Assembly: GCA_947683625.1 (NCBI GenBank)
Contig: CANTUR010000636.1
Span: forward strand, 124,001 to 188,000
Direction of reading: 5' to 3'
DNA from: Mallotus nudiflorus
Lineage: Eukaryota; Streptophyta; Magnoliopsida; Malpighiales; Euphorbiaceae
DNA length: 64,000 bases
Notes under the pieces: generated by a model
The model's input: only the letters and a program-made list of their open reading frames with translations
The model's database searches: none
Told to the model about the DNA's origin: nothing
In this document: positions 60,910 through 64,000 of the stretch, piece by piece
Position numbering within the stretch: the stretch's first letter is position 1
Layout of the letters: the number at the start of each line of letters is the position of its first letter
Program-made: the position numbers and the translations under genes

Positions 60910-61160
60910 CTCTTCAATGGAGAAGAAACTGAAACAAGACAGAACAAAACCAGTTGAATATGTGACGAAAGTAAAGCAAAAGCAGAGATGGAGAAGAGAG
61001 ATTGATACCAAGAAGATATTTGAAGTGGGGCCCAGTGAAAGACAGGTGGCAAGTGTTCAGGACAACAGTGAGGCTGACCAAACAACATGTAATCAAATTG
61101 TCAGGGTCTGATCAAGTTACCAGCAGAGGATCTAAGCTTGCTGACTTCCTTGAATTTGAT
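60910..61160 (-). other. HMGB 5' UTR exon (left edge certain, right edge estimated)
   Basis: The minus strand ends TTGAAGAG then GTATAAT, a good donor, at 60910. Spliced to the acceptor at 60529 it places the HMGB ATG 2 bases into the next exon. It is pyrimidine-rich, as expected of a leader. It contains an upstream ATG (61086-61088) opening a frame that passes through the splice and overlaps the HMGB start out of frame, if transcription starts upstream of it. Confidence 0.65.
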
Positions 61161-61197
61161 TGGTCCATGTCATAATGTCTTGTCTTTCTATATAATA
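61159..61197 (-). promoter_or_regulatory. Probable HMGB core promoter
   Basis: Minus-strand TATA-like ATTATATAG at 61189-61197 lies about 30 bp before the estimated start of the leader. ACCAAT at 61160-61165 lies downstream of the TATA, near the presumed start, so it is not a classical upstream CCAAT box. Confidence 0.45.
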
Positions 61198-61199
61198 CA

Positions 61200-62635
61200 A
61201 AATTTAATTAATTATTCAATTTTCAAAGAAAAAAAATACATTATATAAAATTGCAGCTCCATCTTTTTACTACAAGTTAAATATAAATTACATCATAATT
61301 CTAAAACAATTGACTTTTTCTACCAACAATCCAAATAATAAATAATTTGTTGATTTAAGGTCTCAGATTCAAAAGTTAAATATATATATATATATATAAC
61401 AATTATATTGACTTTGCTATTTTGCTTTAATTTTAGAGGAATAGATTAAAAGGAAAACAGAAAATATAAATTGTTGATTTTAAATGGGTTTAGTGACCAA
61501 CTCTTTGGAGCATTGTGTTATTAAGTTAAATTGACTAGAAAATTATTGCAAACTAATCACAAATTTACATTTTGCACGGATCATTAATAAATATATATTT
61601 TAAAATAAATAATTTTAATAAATTAAAACAATAAATTAATCAAATATAAAAAGTTATGACAATAGTTTTATTTTATTATTTTTTATTAAGAGTATATATA
61701 TATATATTTTTTAATATATATAGTAGTAATAATAATAAAATAAGAAATAGTTGAAAAAATATGAATGTTTTATTTTAGAATAAGAGACACAATTTTTGTG
61801 GAAAGGAAGAGTAATATTTTAAATGTAATAGAATTACAATGTTTTACATAGAACAGAACATGTATATTCTAAATTAAATTTTTTATATTATTTTAGATAA
61901 ATATTGTGAATTTTAATAGTTAAACACATGAATTTTTAAGAGAAATAATTGTGAAATTTTGAACTTAATGATTTTGAAACTAAATATATATATATTAATT
62001 ATTGAGTTGGGTTTGTACTATTTGAGTTGATTGACGAGAATTTTATGATATTAATTTGATAAATTCATGAAACTAATTAAGTTTGTATATTTACTATTTC
62101 AAAATTATTAATTTGTAATAGTTTATATGACTATAACTAGTCCCTTATGGGTTGTTCAAATAGAAAAAATGTGTGAACATTGAAATGTATAAAGTAAAGT
62201 TCAAATTCTTATTCTCACTTTTTCATGTGGTAAGAAATTAAACTATTTGAATTCCATCGAATAAAAAAATTAGTCTATAATCATAATTTTTTCAATTTAA
62301 TACTTTTAAGTATCTGAAACTTACAAAAACTTTTCAAATTGAATTGATATATACATTAAAAATAACAATATGTTTATGTCTAGTTGACAGTGTTCACGAA
62401 TGATGAATAAATATATATCAACATAATTTGCAAAACATCAATTAGCAACATCATTTTTTAAAAAAAATAATGACAATAATAATAACCAAACATCATAATA
62501 TAATAATATTTATAATCACCAATATGCTCTTAAATTGTATCCTTAAATTCTATCAAAGAATGTCATATTCCTTCCACTTGTTAAGACCCGACATATATGG
62601 TGAAGAGGCCATCAACCATCCCAACCTCACCCACT
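61200..62635. other. Shared upstream region between HMGB and LHCB4
   Basis: AT-rich, with short TA runs (61380-61398, 61695-61712), no gene. Both neighbouring genes are transcribed away from it. Confidence 0.6.
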
Positions 62636-62639
62636 CCAA

Positions 62640-62736
62640 GATAAGGCAAAGATAAGGCTGATAATTTCCATTCACATTCTTCTCTTAAAAAAAAAACCAA
62701 ATTTCTTCATAAATTCCCTTTTCTGTTTCCGATAAG
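62640..62736 (+). promoter_or_regulatory. GATAAG (I-box) cluster upstream of LHCB4
   Basis: GATAAGG at 62640-62646 and 62651-62657 start exactly 11 bp apart, about one DNA turn, and a third GATAAG lies at 62731-62736. Paired GATA/I-box motifs are classical light-response elements of antenna-protein promoters. Here they are 620-720 bp before the ATG, further than the usual 100-200 bp. Confidence 0.6.
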
Positions 62737-63272
62737 AAAATTACAAAACAAGCAATTTCAATGAGAACACATCACATTCCTTTCTAGTGCCTATATATTT
62801 TTTATTTATTTCGTGTATTTTTTTTATCCAAATAAATTCACATTTATAATTTATTAAATTTTAATTAATTTAATTTATTATTTAGATATAAATTAATTTG
62901 ATTCAATTTGGATATAATTGTAAGAATTATTCTGTAAAACTCTTTCAATAATTATTTTTTTTAATTTATAAGAAGATTTAATGACTAAAATATTGGTGAA
63001 CTATAAATAAAAAAATAAATCCTTTTTTAAATTGAGATAATAAGATTCGATGTTATACCTGCTATTAAAAAGCTGGGACTACTATACTACTTTTTTAATT
63101 TTCTTTCATTAATTAATTTCATGCAATTACCAGTTAAATTAAATAAAAATAATTTCTGCTAGTTATTTTCTCTCTATATATATTTTTTATTAGTTAAATA
63201 TAAATATGGAAAATATATTTAAAATATTTAAAGAATGTATTATTCATCTGGAAAATATACAAGACTCTTTAT

Positions 63273-63276
<4 letters not shown>

Positions 63277-63304
<28 letters not shown>
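63277..63304 (+). promoter_or_regulatory. TA microsatellite in the TATA-box position of LHCB4
   Basis: A run of about 13-14 TA units ends 55 bp before the LHCB4 ATG, followed by a short leader-like sequence (ACCACTTCTATTATCATCAC). It is the best TATA candidate for this gene. Another TATATATATTTT lies at about 63174-63185. Confidence 0.55.
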
Positions 63305-63358
63305 GGACCACTTCTATTATCATCACTCATTCCCCTGCTCCACCATCAAGATCCAGCC

Positions 63359-63871
63359 ATGGCCATGGCCACCAGCACAGCGGCGGTATCAGCATCACAT
63401 TTCTTTAGAGTCCGTTTACAAAATCCAAAGCCAAGAATTGGAAAAATCCAAGCTAGGTTTGGTTTTGGAACCAGAAAATCTTCCCCTCCACCAAAAAAAG
63501 CACCTCCAAAACCAGTAGGTGACCGACTTGTATGGTACCCTGGCGCAATCCCACCTGAATGGCTCGACGGAACCATGGTGGGAGATCGTGGGTTTGACCC
63601 ATTTGGGCTAGGTAAGCCAGCAGAGTACTTGCAATTTGAGATTGACTCTTTGGACCAGAACTTGGCAAAAAATGTGGCTGGTGAAGTTATTGGAGTCCGA
63701 GTCGAGCCGAACGAGGTGAAACCCACACCGTTTCAGCCGTACTCGGAGGTTTTTGGGTTGCAGAGATTCAGAGAATGTGAAGTTATTCATGGGAGATGGG
63801 CTATGTTGGGCACACTTGGTGCCATTGCTGTTGAAGCTCTTACTGGTGTTGCATGGCAAGATGCTGGAAAG
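63359..63871 (+). CDS. LHCB4: Chlorophyll a/b-binding protein CP29, LHCB4.3/LHCB8-like, exon 1 (partial gene)
   Basis: CP29 is a minor antenna of photosystem II in the thylakoid membrane, linking LHCII trimers to the core. Exon 1 encodes 171 residues ending AWQDAGK, then GT at 63872; later exons lie outside the window. Residues 1 to about 32 are a Ser/Ala/Arg chloroplast transit peptide. [17 protein letters not shown] (55-71), [18 protein letters not shown] (75-92) and [11 protein letters not shown] (123-133) are CP29-typical. The first transmembrane helix has the chlorophyll-binding ECEVIHGR motif (E141, H144, R146). QARFGFG, PPPKK and [15 protein letters not shown] favour the LHCB4.3 form over LHCB4.1/4.2. 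The ATG at 63359 is chosen over an earlier in-frame ATG at 63206, whose extension would run through the TA repeat. No defects seen. Confidence 0.95.
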
Positions 63872-64000
63872 GTACGTATAAGCTTTATACATATATATAT
63901 ACATATACATATACATATACATTTGTTCATTTTTAAGTACTTGATTAGTTCATTTACATTAATTCAAGCATGATCTTTGGGTCATACTTCCTTAATTAAA
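63872..64000 (+). other. Start of LHCB4 intron 1
   Basis: Donor GTACGTA, followed by a TA and CATATA repeat (63889-63922). The frame stays open for a while but is intron, since family homology ends exactly at the donor. Confidence 0.85.

Noticed and set aside
63206..63358. 51-codon N-terminal extension of the LHCB4 reading frame
   Set aside because: The extension runs through the TA repeat and leader. Family transit peptides start at the later ATG (63359).
63346..63922. Minus-strand ORFs of 71-126 codons opposite LHCB4
   Set aside because: Shadow frames of a conserved coding exon.

Overview
The window is nuclear DNA of a flowering plant. It is AT-rich, its two recognisable genes have short spliced exons, and more than half of it is LTR-retrotransposon DNA. 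The gene at the right edge is a CP29 antenna protein of the LHCB4.3 (LHCB8) type, which as far as I recall is known mainly from rosids, so a rosid eudicot is the best guess. I cannot name the species.

Left and centre (1-51.6 kb) are layers of nested mobile elements. At 1-8260 three chromovirus-type LTRs sit inside one another: LTR1 is cut by LTR2, which is cut by LTR3, and both inner insertions have perfect 5-bp target duplications. A broken ceramide synthase exon follows (8.4 kb), then a MULE-like element (9.0-9.5 kb) and about 4 kb of unassigned DNA, then LTR4 (13.6-16.6 kb). From 17.2 to 43.5 kb lie the scattered remains of one minus-strand Ty1/copia element. Its left LTR is at 17.2 kb, RT/RNase H at 20-21.7 kb, gag at 42.8-43.3 kb, and its primer-binding site and right LTR at 43.3 kb. 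It was invaded by an unrelated solo LTR (17.8-19.9 kb), by chromovirus DNA (LTR5, integrase plus chromodomain, LTR6; 21.7-29.9 kb) and by a BED-finger hAT transposon (30.2-42.8 kb). The hAT is itself split by an almost complete Angela/BARE-like copia element (31.2-40.8 kb). At 47.4-51.6 kb a small hAT-like element is split by LTR7.

Right (51.6-64 kb) is different: no long LTRs, several MITE-like elements, then two genes facing away from each other. An HMG-box chromatin protein (HMGB type, seven coding exons, minus strand, CDS 59074-60526) and the first exon of LHCB4 (plus strand, 63359-63871) share an upstream region of about 2.2 kb. That region holds a TATA box and CCAAT motif for HMGB, and paired GATAAG light-response motifs and a TA microsatellite in the TATA position for LHCB4.

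The least explained structure is inside the seven chromovirus LTRs. Despite strong divergence, all keep short, GC-richer blocks with splice-like edges, a nested stem-loop with at least one paired base change, and a small repeat present in one to three copies. I saw no CRISPR array, bacterial gene, rRNA or convincing tRNA gene.
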